Shown: piece by piece, positions 19,589-31,284 of the stretch
Numbering within the stretch: position 1 is the first letter of the stretch
Layout: every line of letters begins with the position of its first letter
Assembly: GCF_040120695.1 (NCBI RefSeq)
Contig: NZ_JBEEAC010000006.1
Location: forward strand, 124,001 to 188,000
From: Plantactinospora sp040120695
GTDB lineage: Bacteria; Actinomycetota; Actinomycetes; Mycobacteriales; Micromonosporaceae
Direction of reading: 5' to 3'
DNA: 64,000 nucleotides
Made by a program: the position numbers and the translations under genes
Notes under the pieces: model-generated
Databases searched by the model: none
What the model was told of the DNA's origin: nothing
Seen by the model: only the letters and a program-made list of their open reading frames with translations

Positions 19589-19594
19589 TAGACT
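19589..19594 (+). promoter_or_regulatory. -10 element for efp-nusB
   Basis: TAGACT at 19589-19594 is a good actinobacterial -10 hexamer 40 nt upstream of efp. No convincing -35 hexamer is present at 17 nt. Called only from similarity and position. Confidence 0.35.
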
Positions 19595-19634
19595 TGCCGG
19601 GTCCGTCCGCCCGAATTGAAGATCAAGGCAGGAA

Positions 19635-20192
19635 ATGGCGACCACCAACGACCTGAAGAACGGTCTGGTTCTCAACCTCGACGGCGAACTCTGGGCTGTC
19701 GTCGAGTTCCAGCACGTCAAGCCCGGCAAAGGCGGTGCCTTCGTCCGCACCACGCTGAAGAACGTGCTGTCCGGCAAGGTGGTCGACAAGACGTTCAACG
19801 CGGGCACCAAGGTCGACACCGCCACCGTCGACAAGCGCACCATGCAGTATCTGTACGCCGACGGCGAGGACTACGTCTTCATGGACCTGGAGACGTACGA
19901 CCAGATCCCCGTCCCCGGCGGCACGATCGGCGAGGCGGCCAACTACCTGCTTCCCGAGGCGGAGGTGATCGTCGCCACCCACGAGGGCGTCCCGCTCTAC
20001 GTCGAGCTGCCGACCAGCGTCGTGCTGGAGATCACCTACACCGAGCCGGGCCTGCAGGGCGACCGCTCCACCGGCGGCAACAAGCCGGCGACGGTCGAGA
20101 CCGGCGCCACCGTCCAGGTGCCGCTCTTCATCACCACCGGCGAGAAGATCAAGGTCGACACCCGCGACGGCCGCTATCTCGGCCGAGCCTGA
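19635..20192 (+). CDS. efp: translation elongation factor P
   Basis: 185-residue factor that binds between the P and E sites and relieves stalling at polyproline stretches. Three beta-barrel domains: the KOW-like N-terminal domain (1-63), the OB domain (about 65-128) and a C-terminal OB domain (about 130-185). The tip loop is KPGKGGAFVRT with Lys32 at the position modified in other bacteria. AGGCAGGAA lies just upstream of the ATG. The stop overlaps the nusB start by one base (TGATG). Confidence 0.97.
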   Translation: MATTNDLKNGLVLNLDGELWAVVEFQHVKPGKGGAFVRTTLKNVLSGKVVDKTFNAGTKVDTATVDKRTMQYLYADGEDYVFMDLETYDQIPVPGGTIGEAANYLLPEAEVIVATHEGVPLYVELPTSVVLEITYTEPGLQGDRSTGGNKPATVETGATVQVPLFITTGEKIKVDTRDGRYLGRA

Positions 20193-20626
20193 TGGCGGAG
20201 GGCGCCAAGCAGCAGATGCCGGCCCGCCGTAAGGCGCGCAAGCGGGCCCTGGACGTTCTCTACGAGGCGGACATGCGGGACCGGCCCGTCGCCGAGGTGC
20301 TCGTCGGCTACCTGGACCGGCTGGAACAGCCGCACCCGGAGCACCTGGGTTACGCGGTGGGCCTGATGGAGGGTGTGGCGAAACACCGGGCCCGGATCGA
20401 CGAGCTGATCGACAGCTATGCCGAGGGCTGGACGCTGGACCGGATGCCGGTCGTCGACCGCAACCTCGCCCGGATCGCCATCTACGAGCTCCTCTACGTC
20501 GACGAGATCGACGATGCGGTGGCGATCAGCGAAGCCGTCGAACTCGCCCGGCAGATGTCGACCGACGACTCTCCCCGGTTCCTCAACGGCCTCCTGGGCC
20601 GGATCGCCGAGTACGCGACCCGCTGA
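20192..20626 (+). CDS. nusB: transcription antitermination protein NusB
   Basis: 144-residue all-helical RNA-binding factor of the rRNA antitermination complex; it binds boxA with NusE. The N-terminal RRKARKRALDVLYEAD is the Arg-rich RNA-binding region. VVDRNLARIAIYELLYVD and AISEAVELARQMSTDDSPRFLNGLLGRIA form the conserved C-terminal half. The ATG at 20192 overlaps the efp stop by one nt. Confidence 0.95.
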   Translation: MAEGAKQQMPARRKARKRALDVLYEADMRDRPVAEVLVGYLDRLEQPHPEHLGYAVGLMEGVAKHRARIDELIDSYAEGWTLDRMPVVDRNLARIAIYELLYVDEIDDAVAISEAVELARQMSTDDSPRFLNGLLGRIAEYATR

Positions 20627-20630
20627 ACCG

Positions 20631-20668
20631 TCGCGGGGCCCGGGCCCGGGGGGGCACGGACCCCGCGA
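20631..20668. terminator. hairpin terminator between nusB and bldD
   Basis: TCGCGGGG (20631-20638) pairs with CCCCGCGA (20661-20668), and the loop contains a further GGGCCCGGGCCC self-complementary stretch. The site lies between two convergent genes and can serve both. Confidence 0.6.
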
Positions 20669-20678
20669 GCCGGGGGGA

Positions 20679-21167
20679 TCAGGACGCGAAGAGCGCCCGG
20701 GGGTCGGCGACGAGCACACCGTGCTCGGTGAGCCGCTCGATCAGGCCGGAGGGGGAGGAGTCGTAGACGATCGCGAGCGCCCGCAGGTCGTCCGCACGAA
20801 TCGACAGCACCCGTCCGTTGTAGTCACCGCGCTGTTGCTGGATTGCTCGGGCATAGCGGGCGACGTAGGCAAGGTCCTCGGAAGCCTCGTCGTACAGGCG
20901 CTCGAGGTCGAGCACGATCTTGTTCGTCGGCTCGTGACGGACGCCACTGCCGTCCGGCAGCAGCTCCGAGACGGGCACCCGGTAGAAGTCCGCGAGTTCG
21001 GCGAGACGGGACACCGTCACCGCCCGGTCGCCCCGCTCGTACGAGCCGACCACGACGGCTTTCCACCGCCCGTTTGACTTCTCCTCCACCCCCTGCAGGG
21101 AAAGTCCCTGCTGCTGACGGATAGAGCGCAGGCGCGCGCCCAACGACTTGGCGTATTCAGAGGGCAT
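20679..21167 (-). CDS. bldD: BldD, c-di-GMP-responsive developmental master regulator
   Basis: 162-residue repressor of sporulation genes in Streptomyces; it dimerises on DNA when bound to tetrameric cyclic di-GMP. The N-terminal XRE helix-turn-helix covers about residues 5-70. The C-terminal domain carries the c-di-GMP signature in full: RGD (113-115), eight residues, then RADD (124-127), matching RXD-X8-RXXD. Location next to pyrR is the same as in Streptomyces. A promoter with a 17-bp spacer lies upstream. Function as a c-di-GMP effector in this organism is inferred from the conserved signature. Confidence 0.95.
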   Translation of the reverse strand: MPSEYAKSLGARLRSIRQQQGLSLQGVEEKSNGRWKAVVVGSYERGDRAVTVSRLAELADFYRVPVSELLPDGSGVRHEPTNKIVLDLERLYDEASEDLAYVARYARAIQQQRGDYNGRVLSIRADDLRALAIVYDSSPSGLIERLTEHGVLVADPRALFAS

Positions 21168-21220
21168 TCGGCACTCCCAGTGCTGGTCGGGGATCTCCCC
21201 AGCGATCGCTACGGAGCGTG

Positions 21221-21249
21221 ACGGTACGGGGATTACGACACGTGGTCAA
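21221..21249 (-). promoter_or_regulatory. sigma70-type promoter of bldD
   Basis: On the minus strand TTGACC (21249-21244) and TACCGT (21226-21221) are separated by exactly 17 bp. The -10 ends 53 nt upstream of the bldD ATG. Both hexamers are close to the vegetative consensus. I looked for the BldD box for autoregulation and did not find a clear one. Confidence 0.6.
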
Positions 21250-21407
21250 GTGCTAGTTACCTACCTATTACAAAGATCGTGTTCGGCCGGGCGGTTTCGA
21301 CTCGCTGATCCGGGGGTCAGCGGCCCGCCAGGGGCGGCCCTGTGGCCAGTGGTAACGTGACTAGAGCCCCGGCCCGGGCCGCGTCAGGCAAGCGCCGGAA
21401 TCCGACG

Positions 21408-21442
21408 TCCTTTAACGACCCGTCCCGTGAGGCGGGGAAGGG
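21408..21442 (+). promoter_or_regulatory. PyrR-binding RNA element in the pyr operon leader
   Basis: The leader of pyrR contains TTTAA, then CCGTCCCGTGAGGCGGGGAAGG. This matches the PyrR-binding loop known from Bacillus (UUUAA near the base, then GUCC-n-GAGAGGCU--GAAGG). It ends 8 nt before the GTG at 21451 and includes the likely Shine-Dalgarno bases GGAAGGGGG. UMP-bound PyrR would therefore probably block ribosome access here rather than transcription, as proposed for mycobacteria. The element is seen; the mechanism is inferred from position. Confidence 0.65.
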
Positions 21443-21450
21443 GGTCCGCC

Positions 21451-22032
21451 GTGGCGTACCCGCAGGCTGCTCAGCCGCAGCCGGTCCCACCACCGTCCGT
21501 GAAGGTCATCCTGACCAGCGCCGAACTGGCCCGGGTGGTGGACCGGATCGCACACCAGATTCTGGAGAAGACCCAGGGCGCGGCCGACACCGTGCTGCTC
21601 GGCATCCCCACCCGGGGCGCCCCGCTGGCCCACCGGCTGGCGGCCCGGATCAACGCCTTCGAGGGCATCGCCGTACCGGTGGGTGTGCTCGATATCACTC
21701 TCTACCGCGACGATCTCCGCCGGCACGCCGTACGCGCGATCGGCCCGACCCAGGTGCCCCCGGAGGGGATCGACGGCAAACGGGTGATCCTGGTCGACGA
21801 CGTCCTCTTCTCCGGCCGGACCGTCCGGGCCGCCCTCGACGCGCTCGGCGACATCGGCCGGCCAAGCTCGGTGCAGCTCGCCGTGCTGGTCGACCGCGGC
21901 CACCGCGAACTGCCGATCCGGGCCGACTACGTGGGGAAGAACATCCCGACGGCGCTCGCCGAGAGCGTCAAGGTGACTCTCGCGGAGACCGACGGCACCG
22001 ACGAGGTCAAGCTGATCGGAGGGGCGGCATAG
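21451..22032 (+). CDS. pyrR: bifunctional pyr operon regulator / uracil phosphoribosyltransferase PyrR
   Basis: 193-residue type I phosphoribosyltransferase fold. It senses UMP and binds pyr mRNA, and usually also makes UMP from uracil and PRPP. The PRPP-binding motif VILVDDVLFSGRTVRAALD is near residues 110-128, GIPTRGAPLAHRLA near 51-64, and LYRDDL near 85. The GTG at 21451 is chosen because it follows GGGGG by 7 nt; a GTG 24 nt upstream lies inside the PyrR-binding element. The stop overlaps the pyrB GTG by one base. Confidence 0.95.
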   Translation: MAYPQAAQPQPVPPPSVKVILTSAELARVVDRIAHQILEKTQGAADTVLLGIPTRGAPLAHRLAARINAFEGIAVPVGVLDITLYRDDLRRHAVRAIGPTQVPPEGIDGKRVILVDDVLFSGRTVRAALDALGDIGRPSSVQLAVLVDRGHRELPIRADYVGKNIPTALAESVKVTLAETDGTDEVKLIGGAA

Positions 22033-22955
22033 TGCTCAAACACCTACTTTCCGGTGCGGACCTCGACGCGGCCACCGCGACGCTGATCCTGGACACCGCC
22101 GCCGAGATGGCGACGGTGGCCGGCCGCGAGGTCAAGAAGTTGCCCGCACTGCGCGGGCGGACCGTGGTCAACCTCTTCTACGAGGACTCCACCCGGACCC
22201 GGATCTCCTTCGAGGCGGCGGCGAAGCGGCTCTCCGCCGACGTGATCAACTTCTCGGCCAAGGGCTCCAGCGTCTCCAAGGGCGAGAGCCTGAAGGACAC
22301 CGCGCTGACCCTCCAGGCGATGGGTGCCGACGCGGTGGTGATCCGGCATCCGGCGTCCGGTGCGCCGCACCGGCTCGCCAACTGGGTCGACGGCTCCGTG
22401 CTCAACGCCGGGGACGGCACCCACGAGCACCCGACCCAGGCGCTGCTGGATGCGTACACGATGCGGGCCCGGCTGGGGCGGGTCGCCGGGCTGTCGGTCG
22501 CGGTCGTCGGCGACGTGCTGCACAGCCGGGTCGCCCGCTCCAACGTGCTGCTGCTGGCCACCCTGGGCGCCAAGGTGACCCTGGTCGGTCCGCCGACGCT
22601 GATCCCGGTCGACATCGGAGCTGCGCTCGCGCCCGGCACCGAGGTGTCGTACGACCTCGACGCCGTGCTGCCCACCTCGGACGTGGTGATGATGCTGCGG
22701 GTGCAGCGGGAGCGGATGGCCGACTCCTACTTCCCGTCCGCCCGGGAGTACGCCCGGCGCTACGGACTCGACGGACCCCGGATGGCCCGGCTGCCGGACC
22801 ACGCCATCGTGATGCACCCGGGTCCGATGAACCGCGGGATGGAGATCGCGCCCGAGGTGGCCGACTCGCCCCGCTCCACGATCGTCGAACAGGTCGCCAA
22901 CGGCGTCTCCGTCCGGATGGCCGTCCTGTACCTGCTGCTGGGGGGAATGAAGTGA
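22032..22955 (+). CDS. pyrB: aspartate carbamoyltransferase catalytic chain
   Basis: First committed step of UMP synthesis: carbamoyl phosphate + aspartate to carbamoyl-aspartate. 307 residues. The carbamoyl-phosphate site STRTRISFE is near residues 53-61, the HPTQALLD motif near 135-142, and the aspartate-domain VMMLRVQRER near 218. GTG start in TAGTG overlap with pyrR. No pyrI regulatory gene is present, as usual in actinobacteria. Control is probably through PyrR. Confidence 0.97.
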   Translation: MLKHLLSGADLDAATATLILDTAAEMATVAGREVKKLPALRGRTVVNLFYEDSTRTRISFEAAAKRLSADVINFSAKGSSVSKGESLKDTALTLQAMGADAVVIRHPASGAPHRLANWVDGSVLNAGDGTHEHPTQALLDAYTMRARLGRVAGLSVAVVGDVLHSRVARSNVLLLATLGAKVTLVGPPTLIPVDIGAALAPGTEVSYDLDAVLPTSDVVMMLRVQRERMADSYFPSAREYARRYGLDGPRMARLPDHAIVMHPGPMNRGMEIAPEVADSPRSTIVEQVANGVSVRMAVLYLLLGGMK

Positions 22956-24268
22956 TGACCGATTTCACCGGGGGTGACCCGGAGGCGGCGACGCCCGCGT
23001 ACCTGATCCGGGGGGTGCGGGTGGTCGGCGCCGAGCCGACCGACCTGCTGCTCTCCGGCGGCGTGGTGGCCCAGACGGGCCGTGGCCTCGACGCCCGGGG
23101 GGCCAGGGTCGTCGACGGTGACGGGCTGGTCGCGCTGCCCGGCCTGGTCGACCTGCACACGCACCTGCGCGAACCCGGCCGGGAGGACGCCGAGACCGTC
23201 GAGTCCGGATCGCGGGCGGCGGCGCTGGGCGGCTACACCGCCGTCTGCGCGATGGCCAACACCTCGCCGGTCGCCGACACCGCCGGGGTGGTCGAGCAGG
23301 TGTGGCGGCTGGGCCGCGAGGCCGGGCTGGTCGACGTGCAGCCGATCGGCGCCGTCACCGTCGGGCTGGCCGGCGAGCGCCTGGCCGAGCTGGGCGCGAT
23401 GGCCGAGTCCGCGGCCCGGGTGCGGATCTTCTCCGACGACGGGCACTGCGTGGCCGATCCCCGGCTGATGCGCCGCGCCCTGGAGTACGTCAAGGCGTTC
23501 GACGGGGTGATCGCGCAGCATGCCGAGGAGCCCCGACTGACCGAGGGCGCCCAGATGCACGAGGGCGAGGTCTCGACCCGGCTCGGCCTGACCGGCTGGC
23601 CGGCGGTGGCCGAGGAGGCGATCATCGCCCGGGACGTGCTCCTGGCCGAGCACGTCGGCAGCCGGCTGCACGTCTGCCACCTCTCCACCGCCGGCAGCGT
23701 CGAGGTGCTCCGGCACGCCAAGAAGCGCGGCGTCCGGGTCACCGCCGAGGTGACCCCGCACCACCTGCTGCTCACCGACGAACGTGCGGTCAGCTACGAC
23801 CCGGTCTTCAAGGTGAATCCGCCGCTGCGGACCGCCGCCGACGTCAGCGCGCTGCGCGAGGCGCTGGTCGAGGGGATCATCGACATCGTCGCCACCGACC
23901 ACGCCCCGCACGCGCTGGAGGACAAGGAGTGCGAGTGGGCGTACGCCCGGCCGGGCATGCTCGGGCTGGAGACGGCGCTCTCGGTGCTCCTCGACGTACT
24001 CGGGCAACGGTGGGACCTGATCGCCGAGCGGATGTCCCGGACACCGGCCCGGATCGCCGGGCTGTCCGAGCACGGCCGCGATCCGGCACCGGGCGTACCG
24101 GCGAACCTGACCCTGGTGGACCCGGCGGCCCGCCGCACCATCGACCCGGGCGAGCAGGCCAGCCGCAGCCGCAACACCCCGTACGCCGGGCTCACCCTGC
24201 CCGGCCGGATCGTCGCGACCTTCCTGCGCGGTGAGCCGACGGTGCTGGACGGAAAGGCCGTGAAGTGA
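22952..24268 (+). CDS. pyrC: dihydroorotase
   Basis: Zinc amidohydrolase that cyclises carbamoyl-aspartate to dihydroorotate. 438 residues, class I type. DLHTHLREPG (about residues 66-75) provides the first metal ligands, HVCHLSTAGS and VTPHHLLL the middle His residues, and TDHAPHALEDK (about 313-323) the catalytic Asp. The start could be GTG 22952 (GTGA overlap with pyrB) or the adjacent ATG 22955; GGGGG is spaced well for the first. Confidence 0.96.
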   Translation: MMTDFTGGDPEAATPAYLIRGVRVVGAEPTDLLLSGGVVAQTGRGLDARGARVVDGDGLVALPGLVDLHTHLREPGREDAETVESGSRAAALGGYTAVCAMANTSPVADTAGVVEQVWRLGREAGLVDVQPIGAVTVGLAGERLAELGAMAESAARVRIFSDDGHCVADPRLMRRALEYVKAFDGVIAQHAEEPRLTEGAQMHEGEVSTRLGLTGWPAVAEEAIIARDVLLAEHVGSRLHVCHLSTAGSVEVLRHAKKRGVRVTAEVTPHHLLLTDERAVSYDPVFKVNPPLRTAADVSALREALVEGIIDIVATDHAPHALEDKECEWAYARPGMLGLETALSVLLDVLGQRWDLIAERMSRTPARIAGLSEHGRDPAPGVPANLTLVDPAARRTIDPGEQASRSRNTPYAGLTLPGRIVATFLRGEPTVLDGKAVK

Positions 24269-24287
24269 GTTGGACCGGAGGCTGGGC

Positions 24288-25477
24288 ATGAACCGGCGGC
24301 GAGCGGCGATCCTGGTCCTGGAGGACGGCCGGACCTTCCGCGGTGAGGCGTACGGCAGCGTGGGGGAGACCTTCGGCGAGGCGGTCTTCAACACCGGGAT
24401 GACCGGTTACCAGGAGACGCTGACCGACCCGTCGTACCACCGCCAGGTGGTGGTGCAGACCGCACCGCACATCGGCAACACCGGGGTGAACGCCGAGGAC
24501 GACGAGTCCGGCCGGATCTGGGTGGCCGGGTACGTCGTCCGGGACCCGGCCCGGATCGGCTCGAACTGGCGGGCCACCGGTGCCCTGGAGGACCGGCTCG
24601 CCACCGAGGGCGTGGTCGGGATCGCCGGGGTGGACACCCGGGCACTCACCCGGCACCTGCGGGAGCGCGGGGCGATGCGGGTCGGGGTCTCCAGCCTGAC
24701 CGATGACCCGGTGGAGCTGCTGGCCCGGGTCCGCGAGACGCCGAGGATGGAGGGGGCCGACCTCTCCGCCGAGGTGACCACCGCGCGACCGTACGTGGTG
24801 CCGGCCGAGGGGGAGCACCGGTTCACGGTGGCCGCGCTCGACCTGGGGATCAAGCGGAACGTGCCGCGCCGGCTCGCCGCACGGGGGGTCACCACGCACG
24901 TGCTGCCGGCCTCGTCGAGCATCGAGGACCTGCTGGCCACCGGCGCCGACGCGGTCTTCTTCTCACCCGGCCCGGGCGACCCGGCCACCGCCGACCATCC
25001 GGCCGGGCTGGCCCGCGAGGTGATGCGCCGGCAGATCCCGCTGTTCGGGATCTGCTTCGGCAGCCAGATCCTCGGCCGGGCGCTCGGCTTCGGCACCTAC
25101 AAGCTGGGGTACGGTCACCGGGGCATCAACCAGCCGGTGCTGGACCGGGCCACCGGCAAGGTCGAGGTGACCAGCCACAACCACGGCTTCGCGGTCGCCT
25201 GGCCGGGCCGCGAACAGGGGCTCAGTGCGGTCGCCTGGCCGGGCCGCGAACAGGGGCTCAGTGCGGTCGACGCGCCGCTGAACGAGGTGATCGACACCGA
25301 CTTCGGCGGGGTCGAGGTGAGCCATGTCTGCCTGAACGACAACGTGGTCGAGGGGCTGCGGGCGAAGGACGTACCCGCGTTCACCGTGCAGTACCACCCG
25401 GAGGCGGCGGCCGGTCCGCGCGACGCGGACTACCTCTTCGACCGCTTCATGGAACTGATCGAGAAGAAGGGCTCCTG

Positions 25478-25478
<1 letters not shown>
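24288..25478 (+). CDS. carA: carbamoyl-phosphate synthase small subunit, with internal duplication
   Basis: Glutaminase subunit that feeds ammonia to CarB. 396 residues from ATG 24288, which follows CGGAGG by 7 nt. The N-terminal CPSase_sm_chain domain (about 8-150) is followed by the class I amidotransferase domain (about 190-392). The nucleophile is Cys256 in GICFGSQ, with the partners His370 and Glu372 in YHPEA. Residues 302-313 (AVAWPGREQGLS) are repeated exactly as 314-325, caused by a perfect 36-bp tandem duplication in the DNA (25191-25262). The repeat lies after HNHGFAV, between the catalytic Cys and His. The frame and the catalytic residues are intact, so the protein is probably functional. 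Confidence 0.95.
25191..25262 (+). repeat. perfect 36-bp tandem duplication inside carA
   Basis: The 36 bases at 25191-25226 are repeated without change at 25227-25262, and the next seven bases continue the match. The length is a multiple of three and adds 12 codons. Complete identity, including third codon positions, points to a recent event or to an assembly artefact. Confidence 0.97.
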
Positions 25479-28842
<3,364 letters not shown>

Positions 28843-28846
<4 letters not shown>

Positions 28847-29910
28847 GTACGCCGACGACGACGGCGGAGCCGGGCCGGGGTACGGCGGGCGGGGCAGGGG
28901 TGTTCGACCGGATCGTCCGGCCGGCGCTGTTCCGGCTCGGCGGCGGGGACGCCGAGACCGCGCACGAGTGGACGCTGCGCCGGCTCGCCGGGCTGTCCCG
29001 CTCTCCGGCCGCGCTCGCGGTGTTGCGGGCCCGGTACGCCGTCTCCGCCCCGCGCACCGTCTTCGGGGTCAGGTTCCCCAATCCGGTGGGGCTGGCCGCC
29101 GGGATGGACAAGGACGGCGCCGCGCTGCCGGCCTGGCCGGCGCTGGGCTTCGGCTTTGTCGAGGTGGGTACGGTCACCGCGCACCCGCAGCCGGGCAATC
29201 CCCGACCGAGGCTGTTCCGGCTGCCGGAGAGCGCGGCGGTGATCAACAGGATGGGCTTCAACAACGCCGGGGCGGAGGCGCTGGCCGCCCGGCTGGCCGC
29301 GCTGCGCCGGCCGCTGGGGGTGCCGCTCGGCATATCGCTCGGCAAGTCCAAGATCACCGCGTTGGACGACGCGGTCGCCGACTACCTGGCCTCGTACCGG
29401 GCGCTGGCGCCGTATGGCGACTACTTCGCGGTGAACGTCTCCTCGCCGAACACGCCCGGATTGCGGGCGCTCCAGGACCGGGCGCACCTCGACGCGCTGC
29501 TGACCGCCCTGGTGGGGGAGAAGCCGATCCTGGTCAAGATCGCCCCGGATCTGACCGAGGCCGCCATCGCCGAGGTGCTCCAGGTCTGCCTCGACCGGGG
29601 CGCCGCCGGGGTGATCGCCACCAACACCACGCTGGGCCGGGACGGGATCGCCGGGTCCGACGCGCACCGGGCCGGCGAGGCGGGCGGGCTCTCCGGGCGG
29701 CCGCTGACCGCGCGTACCCGGGCGGTGGTCTCGTTCGTGCACGCCGAGACGGACGGTGCGCTGCCGGTGGTCGGGGTGGGCGGCATCCTCGACCCGGCGG
29801 ACGGCACCGCGCTGCTGGACGCCGGAGCCAGCCTCGTGCAGCTCTACACCGGCTTCGTCTACCGGGGGCCGGGACTGGTCCGCGCGGTGGCCCGGGCGGC
29901 AGGGCCGTGA
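28843..29910 (+). CDS. pyrD: dihydroorotate dehydrogenase (quinone), class 2
   Basis: Membrane-associated FMN enzyme that oxidises dihydroorotate to orotate with quinone. 355 residues. The N-terminal helical part (about residues 18-60) is the membrane/quinone site of class 2 enzymes. NPVGLAAGMDKDG, NRMGFNNAGAEA, NVSSPNTPGLR with the class 2 catalytic Ser, and LVKIAPDL follow, and GVGGI near 310 binds FMN phosphate. GTG start in GTGA overlap with carB; the stop overlaps the bioA start. Confidence 0.96.
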
Positions 29911-31244
29911 GCGCCGGGGCCGGGCGAGGGTCGGCGGGGCGTCGGACGCCGGAGGAGTCGGAGGGGTATCGGACGCCGGAGGAGATCGTCGCGGCCGACC
30001 GGGCACACGTCTGGCACCCGTACGCCCCGATGCCGGCCGGCGTCGACCCCTACCTGGTGTCCGGCGCCGAGGGGGTCCGGCTGCGCCTGGCCGACGGCCG
30101 GGAACTCGTCGACGGCATGTCGTCGTGGTGGGCGGCGATCCACGGGTACCGGCATCCGGTGCTGGACGCCGCCGTCACCGACCAGCTCGGCCGGATGAGT
30201 CACGTGATGTTCGGCGGGCTCACCCACGAGCCCGCCGTCCGGCTGGCCGGCACCCTGGTGGAGATCACCCCGCCCGGCCTGGAGCACGTCTTCCTCTGCG
30301 ACTCCGGTTCGGTCTCCGTCGAGGTGGCGATCAAGATGGCGGTGCAGTACCAGCGCGGCCGGGGGCGGCCTCGGCGGCACCGGCTGGCCACCTGGCGGGG
30401 CGGCTACCACGGGGACACCTTCCATCCGATGAGCGTCTGCGACCCGGTCGGCGGGATGCACTCGCTCTGGACCGGCGTGCTGCCCCGGCAGGTCTTCGCC
30501 GACCTTCCGCCGCCCGGCTTCACCGCCCCGGTCGACCCTGGGTACGCGACCGCGCTCGCCGACGCGCTGCACCGGCACGCCGGTGAACTCGCCGCGGTGA
30601 TCGTCGAGCCGGTGGTGCAGGGTGCCGGTGGGATGCGCTTCCACAACCCGGAGTACCTGCGGCTGCTCCGCGACCTCTGCACCGAGCACGACATCGTGCT
30701 GATCTTCGACGAGATCGCCACCGGCTTCGGCCGGACCGGCGCGCTCTTCGCGGCGGAGCACGCCCGGGTGACCCCGGACGTGATGTGTCTGGGCAAGGCG
30801 CTCACCGGTGGCTACCTGAGCCTGGCGGCCACGCTCTGCACCCCCGCGGTCGCCGAGGGCATCTCCGCGACCGGGGTGCTGGCGCACGGCCCCACCTTCA
30901 TGGGGAACCCGCTTGCCTGTGCGGTCGCAAACGCCTCCATCGGGCTGCTGGAGGCCGGAAACTGGGCGGCGGACGTGTCGAGGATCTCCGCCGCCCTCTC
31001 GGCCGGCCTGGCGCCGTTACGGGGCGCTGCCGGGGTGGCCGACGTGCGGGTGCTGGGCGCGATCGGCGTGGTGCAGCTCGACCACGACGTGAAGATGTCG
31101 GTGGCGACCGAGGCCGCGGCGGCGCACGGGGTCTGGCTGCGTCCGTTCCGGAATCTGATCTACACCATGCCGCCGTACCTGACCGGGGACGACGACCTGG
31201 CCCGGATCTGTACGGCGATCGGCGCGGCCGCCGCGGCCGGCTGA
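29907..31244 (+). CDS. bioA: adenosylmethionine-8-amino-7-oxononanoate aminotransferase
   Basis: PLP enzyme of biotin synthesis that aminates KAPA to DAPA using S-adenosylmethionine. 445 residues, class III aminotransferase. Family features include RAHVWHPYAPM near residue 32, DGMSSWWAAIHGYRHP (BioA-specific WW near 70), LCDSGSVSVEVAIKMAVQY, GGYHGDTFHPMSVCDP, IFDEIATGFGRTG and CLGKALTGGYL with the Schiff-base Lys. The last motif distinguishes BioA from other omega-aminotransferases. The GTG start is in GTGA overlap with pyrD, so it is expressed inside the pyrimidine operon. No other bio genes are in the window. Confidence 0.92.
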   Translation: MSAGAGRGSAGRRTPEESEGYRTPEEIVAADRAHVWHPYAPMPAGVDPYLVSGAEGVRLRLADGRELVDGMSSWWAAIHGYRHPVLDAAVTDQLGRMSHVMFGGLTHEPAVRLAGTLVEITPPGLEHVFLCDSGSVSVEVAIKMAVQYQRGRGRPRRHRLATWRGGYHGDTFHPMSVCDPVGGMHSLWTGVLPRQVFADLPPPGFTAPVDPGYATALADALHRHAGELAAVIVEPVVQGAGGMRFHNPEYLRLLRDLCTEHDIVLIFDEIATGFGRTGALFAAEHARVTPDVMCLGKALTGGYLSLAATLCTPAVAEGISATGVLAHGPTFMGNPLACAVANASIGLLEAGNWAADVSRISAALSAGLAPLRGAAGVADVRVLGAIGVVQLDHDVKMSVATEAAAAHGVWLRPFRNLIYTMPPYLTGDDDLARICTAIGAAAAAG

Positions 31245-31284
31245 CCGGGACGCGGTGACGTCTCCGGCGGAGAGGAGAGGCGAA

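Noticed and set aside
21168..21300. BldD autoregulatory box
   Set aside because: Several GTGAC and TTAC half-sites exist near the promoter, but none forms the palindromic consensus with correct spacing.
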